Shown: positions 29,959 to 42,480, counted from the first letter of the stretch. The stretch: 64,000 nucleotides of DNA from Cognatundibacterium luofuense (GCF_018139685.1 NZ_JAGSPN010000003.1:284037-348036), one strand, 5' to 3'. The notes: generated from the letters alone by a model not told the origin. A program made the numbers and translations.

Positions 29959-30052
29959 GTGCAAATATCGTCATTCAGCATTTCCGGACGCCCGCAGTTT
30001 CTGCCGACGTCCGGCAAATCGCTGTGCTGAACCCCGCATTTGGGGCATTTCC
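29959..30052 (+). repeat. ~90-bp interspersed repeat, copy D
   Basis: Begins GTGCAAATATCGTCATTCAG and shares TTTCTGCCGACG and ATCGCTGTGCTGAACCCCGC with copies A-C, but is more diverged. It lies between convergent genes (metY and a binding protein). Confidence 0.88.
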
Positions 30053-30093
30053 AGGCATTCACCGGTGTTTTTTCCTGTTTTCAGACGATAAAC

Positions 30094-30930
30094 TCAGGGC
30101 TGGCAGGGTGCCGGTGCGTTTTTGTCCAGATACGGCTGAATATACTTTTCAGCCCTGCCACCGGGATTCAGCGAAGTCAGTGCTGTTTTCAGGCTGTTCA
30201 TTGCCTTCTCTAAACCATCCGCTTTATACGCTTTGGAAGCGACCAGAAACGCATCTCTGCCGCCAAAAGCGATGGCGGGCTGGGCGACGATTTTTTCGTT
30301 TTCTTCGGTGAAACGCAGATCAAATTGCGTCGTCGTGTAACTGGCAATAAAGCCATCAATACGCTGCAACATCAGGTTTTGCATATTCTGTTTGCTGGAA
30401 TTGACTTCATCGCCGGTAATCACACCGTTTTGTATGGCTTCGGTAAATTCCGAAGGCAGCGCATAGCCACGGCTGTACCCGATGCGCTTTCCTTTCAGTG
30501 CCTGCAGAGACGTATACTCCCTGAGCTTTTCTTTGCGTATGAACAGTGTCGGAACGCCCTGATGCAGCGGGGCAATAAAATGTGCAAAGCCAGCACGCTC
30601 TTCGTTATAAAACAGAGGTAAGGCGAACGGAACTTGTCCGTTCTGCACCAGATACAAGACCCGTTTCCATGGGTATGGCACGATCTTTAAGCGGACTCCG
30701 GCCAGCTTTGCCGCATCCTGCAGCAAATCGATATCTGAACCTTTCGCAACTTGTTGTCCGCAGGAAAAAGAATACGGTGCCAGTGCCTCATCTACCGCGA
30801 CCTCCCACACGGTTTCCTGTATCTGCTGTGTCAGCTGCGTATGTCGGGCTGTAGCCGTACCCGCGTGTCCCGCTAGTAGCAGCACCGCAGCGGTGAATAT
30901 CAGGCGCCGGTAGCGAAGCAAGCTGTTCAT
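30094..30930 (-). CDS. Periplasmic amino-acid-type solute-binding protein
   Basis: The 278-residue product has a signal peptide (ending GTATA) and the family 3 fold: WEVAVDEALAPYSF, GSDIDLLQDAAKLAGVRLKIVPYPWKR, and the hinge region LKGKRIGYSRGYALPSEF. No transporter genes are adjacent, so it may be an orphan binding protein or act in sensing. A diguanylate cyclase is divergently transcribed next to it, 277 bp away; a link between the two is speculation. Confidence 0.82.
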   Translation of the reverse strand: MNSLLRYRRLIFTAAVLLLAGHAGTATARHTQLTQQIQETVWEVAVDEALAPYSFSCGQQVAKGSDIDLLQDAAKLAGVRLKIVPYPWKRVLYLVQNGQVPFALPLFYNEERAGFAHFIAPLHQGVPTLFIRKEKLREYTSLQALKGKRIGYSRGYALPSEFTEAIQNGVITGDEVNSSKQNMQNLMLQRIDGFIASYTTTQFDLRFTEENEKIVAQPAIAFGGRDAFLVASKAYKADGLEKAMNSLKTALTSLNPGGRAEKYIQPYLDKNAPAPCQP

Positions 30931-31207
30931 TACCGTTGTTGCCCCTGAACGGGGAAAAATGCGGTTGAATCATTGTCAGTCAAAGTGCACTTCATTGTTT
31001 TCTGACCAGGTTGGGGTTAGTAGTCCGAATAACCCTGCTCATTGCAGGTGAAAGGGCAAATTTCCAGCAAAGGATTGTTGTTTTTCCTATAGTAGAACGA
31101 GTCGCACGATCATGCCAAATTAACTTTCAAAAGACATTATTTCGACACAAGTTTTCAAGCGTTCGTTGTTAACAGGCCATGCCAGTGAGTCAGTACAGGA
31201 GTAGCGG

Positions 31208-33526
31208 ATGCCTCATCAGATTGACAGTCGTATCAGCGCAACGGAATTGATGTATGCCGTGACAGAGCAGGAATTGAATACGCTGTGCGAAGTCGCTGCC
31301 AGTTTTTTTCAGGTGCAGTGCTGCGTGGTCAAAATCCGGGATGCTGGACATTTTCGTATCAAAGGCAGCTCCGGTACGCCGGAAGCATTACCTGAACCGG
31401 GCACCCATTACTGCCTGCAGGTGATGGAAAATCGTGAACCGCTGCTGATCAGTGAACTGATGCTGAACGAGGCAGGGGCGACAGGAAATGCCGTTGTGGC
31501 AGCGTATGCCGGATATCCCTTATGCGTTGAAAATCAGCCGGTGGGTGTTTTTTGTCTGACTGATCAGCGACCGCATCCGGATTTTCAGGAGGCAGGTTTT
31601 CGCGCAAATCTTGCCCGTTTTTCGGCACTGGCAGCAGCGGTGCTGACCGCAGCGTATCTGAAAATGCGCGCCGCCGCCCGCCCGGACATTTTTCGTCACA
31701 GCCCTTTCGGCATGCTGGTCTGGCATATGGGGCCAGTGATGCGGATCACCTATGTTTCGGATCAGGCCAGAACTTTACTCGGCGATGATTTATTCATTTC
31801 AGCAACCGATTCCGGATTCCTGAGTCTGCTGACACCGGATGATGCACTGGCATATCAGAGAATACTCAGCCATCACAGAGCACCGGATACCGCAGAGCAG
31901 GAACTGACGTTTCAGCTGAAAGATAAACCGGTCTGGATCAGTCAGTTCAGCTATCCGGAATACGATACCAACGGGCATTTGCAGTCTGTGTACTGCTATT
32001 TGCTGAATGCCACAGCGCAAAAGGCGGTAGAGCAGCAACTCGAGCGTGCAAGGCTGGAAATGTATGTCAGACTGGATTCGGTTGCGATCGGTACCTGGTC
32101 GTATGATCCGCAGACGGAGATCCGGCGCGTCAGTCCGCGTATGGCGGAAATACTGGGTTTTCCGGCTGAAGAATTACGTATTGCTCAACGGGACTGGGTG
32201 GCGCTGATGCATCCGGATGACCGTGCCTACGTGAGTGCGGCAACGCAGGAGGAATTGCAGAACCGGCAACGCTTTCCGCATGAAAAGCCGCGTCTGCGTT
32301 CGGTGGAATACCGGATACGGAATCGCGAGGGTGTGTATGTCTGGGTGCAGAGCGGCGGTGCTTTTATTGAAAGCATCGATACGCCAGGTCGCTTTGTCCT
32401 GATGGGCTCGTACATCGATATCACCGCACGGAAACAGGCCGAAAGTGCGCTGAATGAACGCAGAACCCTGCTGAATATCATCCAGCAGGCGCAGCAGCAA
32501 TTTATGCTGAACCGGGATCTGCATGCGGCATTTGATCTGATGCTGAGTCAGTTACTGACCCTGCTGCAATGCAGTCTGGGCTGTATTGCACTGGTCAGGA
32601 AAGATGCCAGTGGCCGTCTTGACTATTATCTGAGCGCAGTGCTGGATGTGTTCGGTGAACATCCGCATCCTGCGCTGAATGGCGCGGCACGCACCAGTGC
32701 GGGTCTGGAATCGGAGAATTTGCTGTCTGAACTGGTGCGTGAGGGCAGGGCAATGTACTTCAACCCACCCGCAGTTGCACAGAACGGTTTTCCCGAAGGA
32801 ATGCCGCAGCCGGAAAACTATCTGGGTATTCCGGTTTTTTTTAATGGCGAACTGACCGGTTTGCTGGCGCTGGCAAACCGCTCGCAGGGATTCAGTAACG
32901 AAACCATTGAGTTACTGTCACCGGTGGTGCTGAGTCTGGGGGCGCTGATTCATACCCGGGATGAAGAAGAGAAACGCATGCAAACCGAAGCGCAGTTAGC
33001 CAGACTGGCTGTGACGGATACGCTGACCGGCATCTTGAACCGGCGCGGTTTTTTTGAGAAGACCACTGATTTTCTGGCACTTTTCCGGCGCTACGGAACG
33101 CCTTCAACCATGGCAATTATCGATATCGACTTTTTTAAGCGGGTGAACGACCGCTACGGACATACTACTGGCGACGAAGTATTGCGTTCAGTCGCAGCGA
33201 CGCTGGATAGCGGCGTGCGGGATACAGATGTGGTCGCACGGTTCGGCGGCGAAGAATTTGTGATTTTGTTTGCCGCAACCGGTATGGAACAAATACAGGC
33301 TGTGATGGAACGAATCCGTGTGGCGGTGGCCAGTGTCAGTTATGAAGCGCCTGGCCGGAAAGATGAGTTCTTTGTCACGATCAGTGCGGGTCTGGCACAG
33401 CTGACAACGGAAGAAAACACCGTTGATAAATGGATTGCTGCAGCCGATGTCGCGCTGTATCAGGCCAAAGAGCAAGGGCGAAACCGGGTGGTGTGTTTTA
33501 TGAGTGGCGGTGCGGGATTTTCATAG
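31208..33526 (+). CDS. GAF-PAS-PAS-GAF diguanylate cyclase
   Basis: The 772-residue protein is soluble. Domains in order: GAF-like (about 15-155), PAS (about 165-275), PAS with PAC (about 280-405: VRLDSVAIGTWSYDP, VLMGSYIDITARKQAE), second GAF (about 415-580), then GGDEF (about 600-765). The active site is GGEEF (about 679-683). The inhibitory I-site RxxD is present as RDTD five residues before it, so product feedback is likely. The enzyme makes cyclic di-GMP from two GTP. No EAL domain is seen. Confidence 0.93.
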   Translation: MPHQIDSRISATELMYAVTEQELNTLCEVAASFFQVQCCVVKIRDAGHFRIKGSSGTPEALPEPGTHYCLQVMENREPLLISELMLNEAGATGNAVVAAYAGYPLCVENQPVGVFCLTDQRPHPDFQEAGFRANLARFSALAAAVLTAAYLKMRAAARPDIFRHSPFGMLVWHMGPVMRITYVSDQARTLLGDDLFISATDSGFLSLLTPDDALAYQRILSHHRAPDTAEQELTFQLKDKPVWISQFSYPEYDTNGHLQSVYCYLLNATAQKAVEQQLERARLEMYVRLDSVAIGTWSYDPQTEIRRVSPRMAEILGFPAEELRIAQRDWVALMHPDDRAYVSAATQEELQNRQRFPHEKPRLRSVEYRIRNREGVYVWVQSGGAFIESIDTPGRFVLMGSYIDITARKQAESALNERRTLLNIIQQAQQQFMLNRDLHAAFDLMLSQLLTLLQCSLGCIALVRKDASGRLDYYLSAVLDVFGEHPHPALNGAARTSAGLESENLLSELVREGRAMYFNPPAVAQNGFPEGMPQPENYLGIPVFFNGELTGLLALANRSQGFSNETIELLSPVVLSLGALIHTRDEEEKRMQTEAQLARLAVTDTLTGILNRRGFFEKTTDFLALFRRYGTPSTMAIIDIDFFKRVNDRYGHTTGDEVLRSVAATLDSGVRDTDVVARFGGEEFVILFAATGMEQIQAVMERIRVAVASVSYEAPGRKDEFFVTISAGLAQLTTEENTVDKWIAAADVALYQAKEQGRNRVVCFMSGGAGFS

Positions 33527-33551
33527 CAAAAAGGAAAAACCTATTCTTTTT

Positions 33552-33588
33552 ATAGTCAAATACAATTGGAAGTAGTTATTTGATTTGT
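33552..33588 (+). promoter_or_regulatory. Possible OxyR-like site upstream of katG
   Basis: ATAG, CAAT, AGTT and TTGT occur at exact 7-nt intervals. This resembles the spaced tetranucleotide pattern of OxyR sites, but agreement with the consensus is weak beyond the first half. Confidence 0.2.
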
Positions 33589-33624
33589 CTAATCTATCGA
33601 TGTTGTCACACGAAACCCGAATAA

Positions 33625-35844
<2,220 letters not shown>

Positions 35845-35890
35845 TGATTCCCCCTGTGCGACCCGCTTCCCCCGGAGCGGGGTACAGCAC

Positions 35891-35916
35891 AATCCCGCTG
35901 CGGCGGGATTTTTTTA
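35891..35916 (+). terminator. Terminator of katG
   Basis: AATCCCGC and GCGGGATT enclose TGCG and are followed by a T run. Confidence 0.85.
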
Positions 35917-36013
35917 TTTCCGGCAACGCATTCTGCTGACATGACGTGTGTGTAGCCATTCGGGTAACATATATTCGTTTTCCCTTGTTGCTGGATTTTT
36001 GCGTGGATGCCAA

Positions 36014-36676
36014 ATGAAAAAGCAGATTGAAAAAATCGGACAGGTCGTTGTGCGTTCGGCCAATGTTGCTGGTCGTGGATTATCCGGTGTGCAGCATCAT
36101 GCGCAAGACCTCGGGCAGGTCATCACCCATACCGTCAGCAAAGGTGCGCAGGATGTCCTGGAAAAAGCGAGTTCAGCCGCCGGTTCGGTAGTCAGCACCG
36201 CTGCCAGTACGGCATTGCAGGCAAAAGACCTTGCGGTGCAATCGGTGACGGAGGTGATCACTCACGAAAAAACCAAAGCGATTGTTGAGCAAGTGATTGA
36301 CGTGAGTACTACGATCGTTGACGGTGCGGGTCACGGCGCAAAAGTCGTCGGAACTCAGCTTGTTGATTGCGTTAAAAAAATTGACCAGAGCCTCGAAGAA
36401 AATCACCACGACATCAAAGAAAAAACGGAAATGGTTTCCATGGGCTTTGGTGTTGCTGCCGGCGTCACCGCCGGTGCCGCCATCATTGGCCCGCCAGTGG
36501 TTGCCGCGATCGCGCCTGTGATTGGCGCTGCCGCTACTGTATCCGGTGCCGTCGCCGGTACGGCTTACTTTTATTCTAAATGGCGTGAAAAGAAAGCGGG
36601 TACCAGTGAGCAGGCACTTGATTCGGAGAATAAAAATACTTTGCCTGACGCAGAGAGCAGCCACAAGCCAGAGTAG
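36014..36676 (+). CDS. Hypothetical protein with glycine-rich membrane hairpin
   Basis: I do not recognise a family. From ATG 36014 the product is 220 residues. The first 130 are amphipathic and rich in Val, Ala, Gln and His. A hydrophobic, Gly/Ala-rich stretch follows (about residues 140-185: GVAAGVTAGAAIIGPPVVAA and further) that could form a membrane hairpin. The tail is charged. No signal peptide is seen. The gene stands alone between katG and a convergent peptidase. Confidence 0.65.
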   Translation: MKKQIEKIGQVVVRSANVAGRGLSGVQHHAQDLGQVITHTVSKGAQDVLEKASSAAGSVVSTAASTALQAKDLAVQSVTEVITHEKTKAIVEQVIDVSTTIVDGAGHGAKVVGTQLVDCVKKIDQSLEENHHDIKEKTEMVSMGFGVAAGVTAGAAIIGPPVVAAIAPVIGAAATVSGAVAGTAYFYSKWREKKAGTSEQALDSENKNTLPDAESSHKPE

Positions 36677-36796
36677 CCACAGCTGCGTGCATTCATCTGA
36701 AAACCCATGCAAGTGTTTGACGGATGCGTCAGGCCTTTAATCCCGCCGGACTGACGGGACTATGTTACGGATTCACAGGCTCACCGGTTCATGGAT

Positions 36797-38800
36797 TCAG
36801 GGTTTCTGAATGTGATTTTTCAGAAATTTTTCAACCCGGGTCCAGAAGTCGATATTATTTTCCAGTCGTTGCCAACCATGGCCTTCATTCGGATAACTGA
36901 CCCATTCCACTTGCTGATTGTGCTGCGTAACTGCATCGCGGAATTTGGTACCGTGAATCATCGGAACCCGCAGGTCTTCCGCTCCGTGCGCATACAGCAA
37001 TGGCTGCCTGAGTCTGGCTGCATTCTGCAAAGGAGATGTTGCTTTAAATTGCGCAGCATCTTTGATGCGGTCACCGACTTTCAGAGGCAGAAAGAACTTT
37101 TCAACATAATCGTTAGAGTCACTCCAGGTCACGCTGTAGCGTAAATCGATATCTGTTACCGCCGCCCACGCAATGCCGCAGCGATATAACTCCGGTTCTT
37201 TGATTAAACCCATCAGGGTGGCATAGCCTCCGTAGCTGGCACCGGCCAGACAAATCCGCTGCGGATCTGCGATACCTTGCTGTATCGCCCAGCGAGTTGC
37301 ATCGGTGATGTCATCCTGCATCGTTAAGCCCCATTGTTTCCAGCCCAGGCTTTCATGCTTTTGTCCGTATCCTTTACTGCCACGGAAGTCGACCTGCAAA
37401 ACCGCATAGCCACGTGAAGCCAGAAATTGCGCTTGCGGATCCCAGTGCCAGTATTCACCCCTGAGATTCGGACCACCGTGAATCAACACAACCATAGGAA
37501 GCTGTTTTTTCTGGCCACGTGGCAGCGTCAGGTAAGCAGGCAGGCTTAAGCCATCTCTGGCGGTGATTCTGACCGGATCGCGATATGCCATTCGTGCCGG
37601 ATCTATCCAGGGCTGTAACTGACCAACCGTGGTGATTTTTTTACTGGACGGATGGTAAATGTGGAAACTGCCGGGATCGTTGTCTGCGCCGGAATAGATC
37701 AGTATCACATCCAGATCACGGCTCGGCGACAGCAGATTCGACTTCCCTGGTAACAACTGATCGATGGTCTCCTGTATCTTTTTCAGTTCCGGATTGAACC
37801 ATAACGCGCCCGGTGCATCGGTTTCATACTGCAAACCTAACCATTCACCGTCTTTACGGCTGATCAGAACATCGCCATTGTAATCATAGCCATCAAATGC
37901 AATCACCGGTTCAGCCGATGTCTGCAGCGTTTCTGTATCAAAGCTGTACAGTTCGCGCAGATCGTGGTTTTTCAGTTTACTGACATACAGCTTGCCGTGC
38001 TGATCAAAAAATTCTGCACGCAGACCATCGTCCTGAAACAGCGCCTCATCAAATAATTTTTTCTTGCTGCCGTCAGTGTTGAGCAGATAAGTCACACTGC
38101 GTCCGTTTTCGGACACGCTGACAAGGCGCGGGAATTTGTTCTGATCGAGCAGCCAGCCAAGCGCTTCGCCCGGACGCGGAATCAGTACCTGCGTACCGGT
38201 TCGGGTATTCAGACGCAATAAATCATTCGTCGGGGCACGGCTGCTATCGTTGTGATACTGCACTTTGTAGACAAAAATATCGTCCGGATAGGCATCACCA
38301 GCGCTGCTGACAAACCGGTGATTCCATTCAAGTACGCGCTGCATACTGCCGCTTTCTTTCCAGCCACGCAGAATCAGCTGGCGCTGGTTGCTGCCATCCG
38401 CATCAATCGCCCATAAACCCGGGCCACGGTTGGATTCGTCTTTATCCAGCTGATAATTACTGACCGAATAGACCAGCCGCTGACTGTTCACCCAGTGAAA
38501 ACTGCTGATATCTACGTTGGTAAATTGCGCGAGGATGCGCGGTTTTAAATCTGACACATCCATTACCGCGAGTACATGGCGCTTCGCAGCACCTTCCGCC
38601 AGCATGGCGATCCGCTTTCCGTCGGGCGACAGTTGTGCTTTGGTCAGCGAAGGCATGCGGAAAAAATCCGCTATCGGTATGACTTCCTGCTGCCCGCTGG
38701 CGACAATTTGTGAAGTGTCAGCAGAAAAAGCCGGTGCATGGAAGATTGTGCTGGCGATCAGCGCACTCAGAATCAGTTTGTGAGGAGACAATGAAATCAT
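36797..38800 (-). CDS. S9-family prolyl oligopeptidase-like peptidase
   Basis: The start at 38800 gives a signal peptide (MISLSPHKLILSALIASTIF, then HAPAFSA) and about 667 residues; the longer open frame to 38989 looks unlike a protein N-terminus. An N-terminal propeller (SPDGKRIAMLAEG, FHWVNSQRLVYS) leads to an alpha/beta hydrolase domain with LPMVVLIHGGPNLRG, nucleophile Ser in CLAGASYGGYA (about residue 525), Asp in YAHGAEDLRVP and His in NEGHGW. Such enzymes cleave or trim peptides in the periplasm. No ribosome site is obvious. It stands alone. Confidence 0.88.
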   Translation of the reverse strand: MISLSPHKLILSALIASTIFHAPAFSADTSQIVASGQQEVIPIADFFRMPSLTKAQLSPDGKRIAMLAEGAAKRHVLAVMDVSDLKPRILAQFTNVDISSFHWVNSQRLVYSVSNYQLDKDESNRGPGLWAIDADGSNQRQLILRGWKESGSMQRVLEWNHRFVSSAGDAYPDDIFVYKVQYHNDSSRAPTNDLLRLNTRTGTQVLIPRPGEALGWLLDQNKFPRLVSVSENGRSVTYLLNTDGSKKKLFDEALFQDDGLRAEFFDQHGKLYVSKLKNHDLRELYSFDTETLQTSAEPVIAFDGYDYNGDVLISRKDGEWLGLQYETDAPGALWFNPELKKIQETIDQLLPGKSNLLSPSRDLDVILIYSGADNDPGSFHIYHPSSKKITTVGQLQPWIDPARMAYRDPVRITARDGLSLPAYLTLPRGQKKQLPMVVLIHGGPNLRGEYWHWDPQAQFLASRGYAVLQVDFRGSKGYGQKHESLGWKQWGLTMQDDITDATRWAIQQGIADPQRICLAGASYGGYATLMGLIKEPELYRCGIAWAAVTDIDLRYSVTWSDSNDYVEKFFLPLKVGDRIKDAAQFKATSPLQNAARLRQPLLYAHGAEDLRVPMIHGTKFRDAVTQHNQQVEWVSYPNEGHGWQRLENNIDFWTRVEKFLKNHIQKP

Positions 38801-39418
38801 ATGTTTGTACAGACAAAAAACGGGATGGCGCAGCACTGTCATAAAGAAGGCCGTCAGAAAAAATGATCGGGAAAGAATATATTGATAAAAAGGCAGATTC
38901 CGGGTCTTTTTACTGTGCTGTGCGTATTTCATGCATTTACATATCGATGCGCATTTATGGTGTTGTCTTTGAGGCATATGAATCCTCATGGCAACAATAT
39001 TTTTATTAATAAAACTGGTTACTAAATTTTTGTTTTCAGTAAACGAAGTTCATGCAAAGCAGAGGGGGAATTCGCTAACGTGTAAGAGACAACAATGTCA
39101 TTTCCGGATGACACATGATCTCTTTCACCGGCTCAGTAAAGACTGAGCGTGATGACTTTGTCCCGATGTCTGAGGGAATGCCATTACACAACGTGCCGAT
39201 GGGGGGGCACTTCGGCGTCCGGAGTCTGTATCTGGTGGAAAGCAGGAGGTTGCGTATCGATGAACTGAGCTCTGCGTACGATTTCTGCTCCGGCGCCCGG
39301 GTTCATAAACATGAAGCATGCTGAACACCGAGCGCAGAGCAATTGCAGATGACAGATTGCGGGAGGAGAGTACTGTCAGGTTGCTATTGATTTCTATCTG
39401 AAGCAGAACTGCTGATGC
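38801..39418. other. Intergenic region without a convincing gene
   Basis: About 620 bp between two minus-strand genes. It contains a short hairpin (CTCAG with CTGAG at 39132-39147) and separated inverted copies of GCTCTGCG (39268 and 39332). The 69-codon open frame inside shows no recognisable protein features. Confidence 0.5.
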
Positions 39419-40684
39419 TTAACTTTTTGCGTCTGTGCTTGAAGCGCTTTTCTTAAACGGATTGCGCTCCGGTGCCTCATCATGCTCCATGCCCAACAGT
39501 AAGTGTTTGATGACCTTATTCAGAATCGGCTGGCGGTGTCTGATCAGGACGGAAAATTCCTGTGGTTTTGCGCCAAGCGCTGCTTTGGGCTCAAGTGCGG
39601 TGCGGCCGAACGAAAGCTCCTTGCAACCGAGTGCCAGTGCATCAGCAATTGCCGCGTGCAACAGCCGCAGATATAAGGGCAGTCCCTGATCCGCTGCCTG
39701 ACGGTCGAAGCCGATGTGCCATGCAATCGCGGTGTCTCCATCTTTCAGTGTGACGATAAAACCAAGTAATTCGCCGTTACGACGTATGCCACTGGCGCGC
39801 AAAAGCTTGCCTGCTGTTTGCTGTAATGCCGGAAAATAACCGGCGTCCAGTTCAAACGGCCGGAAATCTGCGTTGATTTGTACCATTTTATACAAAGCAT
39901 GGATGCGTTCAGCTTCACCGCTGAGATCCGGCAGGCTGACCAGCTCACAGCCTGCATCATCTAATGGCTTAAGAATACCGTTTCTCACATTGCTGCGGTA
40001 TTTGGACTGCAGACTGGCAAGATAGTCTTCCCAGGTTTTCCACGCCGGATCAAGCGTCAGCACCATATTCGGTTCCGTTTCCAGCAGACGGTAACTCAGA
40101 TGTGTCAGTCTGGCGGCGGAATCCTGCCACGGTGCGTGCAAATCTTTGATCATCATAAAATGCGTAGAGCCTGTCAGCTTTTCTGCGCGACGCACACGGT
40201 ATAAAACCTCAGCCACACCATGCCATGCCTGCTCAGGATCGGCATATTCTGCAAATGCCAGACCATGCTGACCAAAGGTGAGCATGTTGCCGCAAATCAG
40301 AATTCTTTGTCCGGGTGTGATTTTATCGATGGTTTCTGTAAGCACAGCCGCACTGCGGTGTACATCCGCAGAATGAGTTTGCTGCAGCCGTAACGTAGCG
40401 AGTTGCATCATCATCGCAACCAGCGGTTTGCCGTCTGCATCACGGATGATGGCGTAACGCGGCCACAAATTGTCCGGCAGCGCAGATTCCATCGCCTTCA
40501 GATAGTGTCGCGAGAGTAGCCAGCTGGTGTTTGCGGTTAATGCATCCCACACCTCGGGATTGAGATCATCGATATGTTCACTGATGGTGTAATGCAGGCT
40601 GGCCGGTCCGCGCAAGCGCTTTCGCTCAGCCTGACGCTGAAGATTTCTTGCGAGTAAGCTTTTGAAGGCGGTAGGCAGTGACAT
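39419..40684 (-). CDS. GNAT-fold acyltransferase-like protein
   Basis: ATG 40684 with an AGGA site gives 421 residues. The C-terminal half resembles FemAB/GNAT domains: MVLTLDPAWKTWEDYLASLQSKYRSNVRN, then FPALQQTAGKLLRASGIRRNGELLGFIVTLKDG, then HIGFDRQAADQGLPLYLRLLHAAI and CKELSFGRTALEPKAALGA. Such proteins transfer aminoacyl or acyl groups, often in envelope or natural-product biosynthesis. The substrate is unknown. It stands alone next to an AraC regulator gene. Confidence 0.7.
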   Translation of the reverse strand: MSLPTAFKSLLARNLQRQAERKRLRGPASLHYTISEHIDDLNPEVWDALTANTSWLLSRHYLKAMESALPDNLWPRYAIIRDADGKPLVAMMMQLATLRLQQTHSADVHRSAAVLTETIDKITPGQRILICGNMLTFGQHGLAFAEYADPEQAWHGVAEVLYRVRRAEKLTGSTHFMMIKDLHAPWQDSAARLTHLSYRLLETEPNMVLTLDPAWKTWEDYLASLQSKYRSNVRNGILKPLDDAGCELVSLPDLSGEAERIHALYKMVQINADFRPFELDAGYFPALQQTAGKLLRASGIRRNGELLGFIVTLKDGDTAIAWHIGFDRQAADQGLPLYLRLLHAAIADALALGCKELSFGRTALEPKAALGAKPQEFSVLIRHRQPILNKVIKHLLLGMEHDEAPERNPFKKSASSTDAKS

Positions 40685-40867
40685 AGGAAGATCCTGTAAA
40701 GACGGAGAGGATATTGTATATGAGGTGTTTTTTATGCAATCACAATTCTGCCGGACGGTTTTTTTGCGCAGGGAGATCAGAATTTTTTCCGGAACCGTCA
40801 CGGAAGCCTTCCGCATTTGCCGGTGCTGACTGAGTCATATCCACTCTTTCGCTTTGCCGGCACGGGC

Positions 40868-41677
40868 TTATTTCTGCAGCAGGGTTTGCTGATATGCCAC
40901 CGGTGTCATGCCGGTGAGCACACGAAATGCGCGCACAAAATGAGCCTGATCGAAATACCCCAGTTCCAGTGCCAGCGCCGCCCAGTCCTTGCTGTCACCA
41001 GACTGAATACGGGCGATTGCTTCATGCAGACGATAACGCTGAATCACCCATTTGGGGCTGACGCCGACATATTGCTGGAACAGGCGCTGAAGCTGTCGTT
41101 TGTGGATGCCGTAACGCTTTTGTAAATCTTCCACGCTGTTCAGTTCCGGCTGTGCGACGATGTCCTGCATGATTTGCTGCAGAAGCGGCAGGGCCGGATC
41201 GGCGTTTGGAATCTGTGGGAGCAGGGAGAGAAACATCTGTTCCGCCAGCAGACACAAGGCGCTGAACGGCTGCTTGTCGCTGACTGCTGCGGTGAGTTTT
41301 TCTGCGGCTGATGCGATGTTTGCAGGAACGGCGCATTGCTGGTTATGAATGCTGGCCACGGGTTGTCCCAGCCAGTGATAAAAACCTCCGGCACGGAATT
41401 TGATACCGAATACGCTTTGTTTTCCGTGCAAGCGGCGTGTGAAGCGATCGGTTTGCACGCCCCAGATGCGGGCTTCCCCTTGTTCGATGACCAGATGCAC
41501 ATTCGGATGCGGCAGCGTGGTCTGTTCCGTCGCTTCGGCATCCTGAACATCCCAGGCAACAAACCAGAAATGTTCAATCCAATTGTTTAACTCCGCGCAC
41601 GGTGCGTGTCGCTGATGCTGAAATTGCGCTTCGGGAATCTGCGGGCGTAAAACGCCGCGTGGCGGTGGCAGGCTCAT
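40868..41677 (-). CDS. AraC-family transcriptional regulator
   Basis: The Met at 41677 gives 269 residues. The N-terminal sensor domain (LNNWIEHFWFVAWDV, LPHPNVHLVIEQG, FGIKFRAGGFYHWLG) is of the DUF6597 type. The C-terminal AraC domain (about residues 165-268) has RYGIHKRQLQRLFQQYVGVSPKWVIQRYRLH and LALELGYFDQAHFVRAFRVLTGMTP. It is divergent from the DUF3224 gene with 161 bp between, and may control it. Confidence 0.88.
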   Translation of the reverse strand: MSLPPPRGVLRPQIPEAQFQHQRHAPCAELNNWIEHFWFVAWDVQDAEATEQTTLPHPNVHLVIEQGEARIWGVQTDRFTRRLHGKQSVFGIKFRAGGFYHWLGQPVASIHNQQCAVPANIASAAEKLTAAVSDKQPFSALCLLAEQMFLSLLPQIPNADPALPLLQQIMQDIVAQPELNSVEDLQKRYGIHKRQLQRLFQQYVGVSPKWVIQRYRLHEAIARIQSGDSKDWAALALELGYFDQAHFVRAFRVLTGMTPVAYQQTLLQK

Positions 41678-41838
41678 CAGCTTGTTTGTCGCGTTTTTAC
41701 TATGGTGAAATCGGGAACCGGTGTTTAATCGCTTATCTGTGCTGCATCCGGTATCCGGCGAAGCCAAAACCGATGTTGCTGTCGTCGAAGCTGCATTTAG
41801 CGTTGACGTAACAGCGGATCTTAACAGGAGCGGTCAGT

Positions 41839-42369
41839 ATGTTCAAAATAAGCAATCGTATCGCGTTGTCACTTTGCGCTGCGTGCTTGCTGCAGGCAGG
41901 CGCTACTTACGCATCTGCAACGGAAACGAACAGTAATCAACTGAATCAGGGGAAAAACATGCAACAGATACGTGGCAGCTTCGAGGTGCAATTGCAGGCG
42001 CAGCCAGCGGCGGATGCGATTGTCAGTGCAGAGCTGGGGCGACGCACCATCGTTAAACAGTTTCACGGTGAACTGCAGGCTTCCAGTCTGGGGGAAATGC
42101 TGTCGGTACATACGCCGGTGAAAGGCTCTGCGGCCTATGTGGCGCTGGAGCGTGTCAGCGGCACGCTAAGTGGCAGACAAGGCAGCTTTGTACTGATGCA
42201 TACCGGTCTGATGGATAAAGGACAGTCGTCGCTGACGGTGCAGGTCGTTCCTGATTCGGGGACAGACGCATTGCAGGGATTAAGCGGCAGCATGCAGATC
42301 GAGATACGTGAAGGCAAGCACTTTTACGTGTTTGATTACCAGTTGCCATCAGCGCAGTCGCCGGACTGA
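41839..42369 (+). CDS. Secreted DUF3224 protein
   Basis: The 176-residue product has a signal peptide (ending ATYASA) and a DUF3224 beta-barrel-like domain: IRGSFEVQLQAQP, LGRRTIVKQFHGELQASSLGEMLS, YVALERVSGTLSGRQGSFVLMHTG, then GTDALQGLSGSMQIEI. The family is related to allene-oxide-cyclase-like barrels and has no firm function. A divergent AraC regulator is adjacent. Confidence 0.8.
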   Translation: MFKISNRIALSLCAACLLQAGATYASATETNSNQLNQGKNMQQIRGSFEVQLQAQPAADAIVSAELGRRTIVKQFHGELQASSLGEMLSVHTPVKGSAAYVALERVSGTLSGRQGSFVLMHTGLMDKGQSSLTVQVVPDSGTDALQGLSGSMQIEIREGKHFYVFDYQLPSAQSPD

Positions 42370-42382
42370 GCGCTTGCTGATT

Positions 42383-42470
42383 GTGCAAAAATCGTCATTT
42401 TGTATTTACGGAGAGCCGGACTTTCTGCCGACGACCGCCGGACCGCTGTGCTGAAGTCCGCATTTGGGGC
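42383..42470 (+). repeat. ~90-bp interspersed repeat, copy E
   Basis: Begins GTGCAAAAATCGTCATTTTG; core GACTTTCTGCCGACGACCGC is exact; end GCTGTGCTGAAGTCCGCATT. Between convergent genes, just before a terminator. Confidence 0.9.
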
Positions 42471-42480
42471 TGAAAATGCA

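Noticed and set aside
33552-33588. OxyR site upstream of katG as a firm call
   Set aside because: Only the 7-nt spacing of tetranucleotides fits; base agreement with the consensus is too poor for more than a low-confidence note.
39115-39324. Open frame of 69 codons in the gap before the GNAT gene
   Set aside because: No ribosome site, no recognisable domain and overlap with weak inverted repeats; chance frame is likelier.
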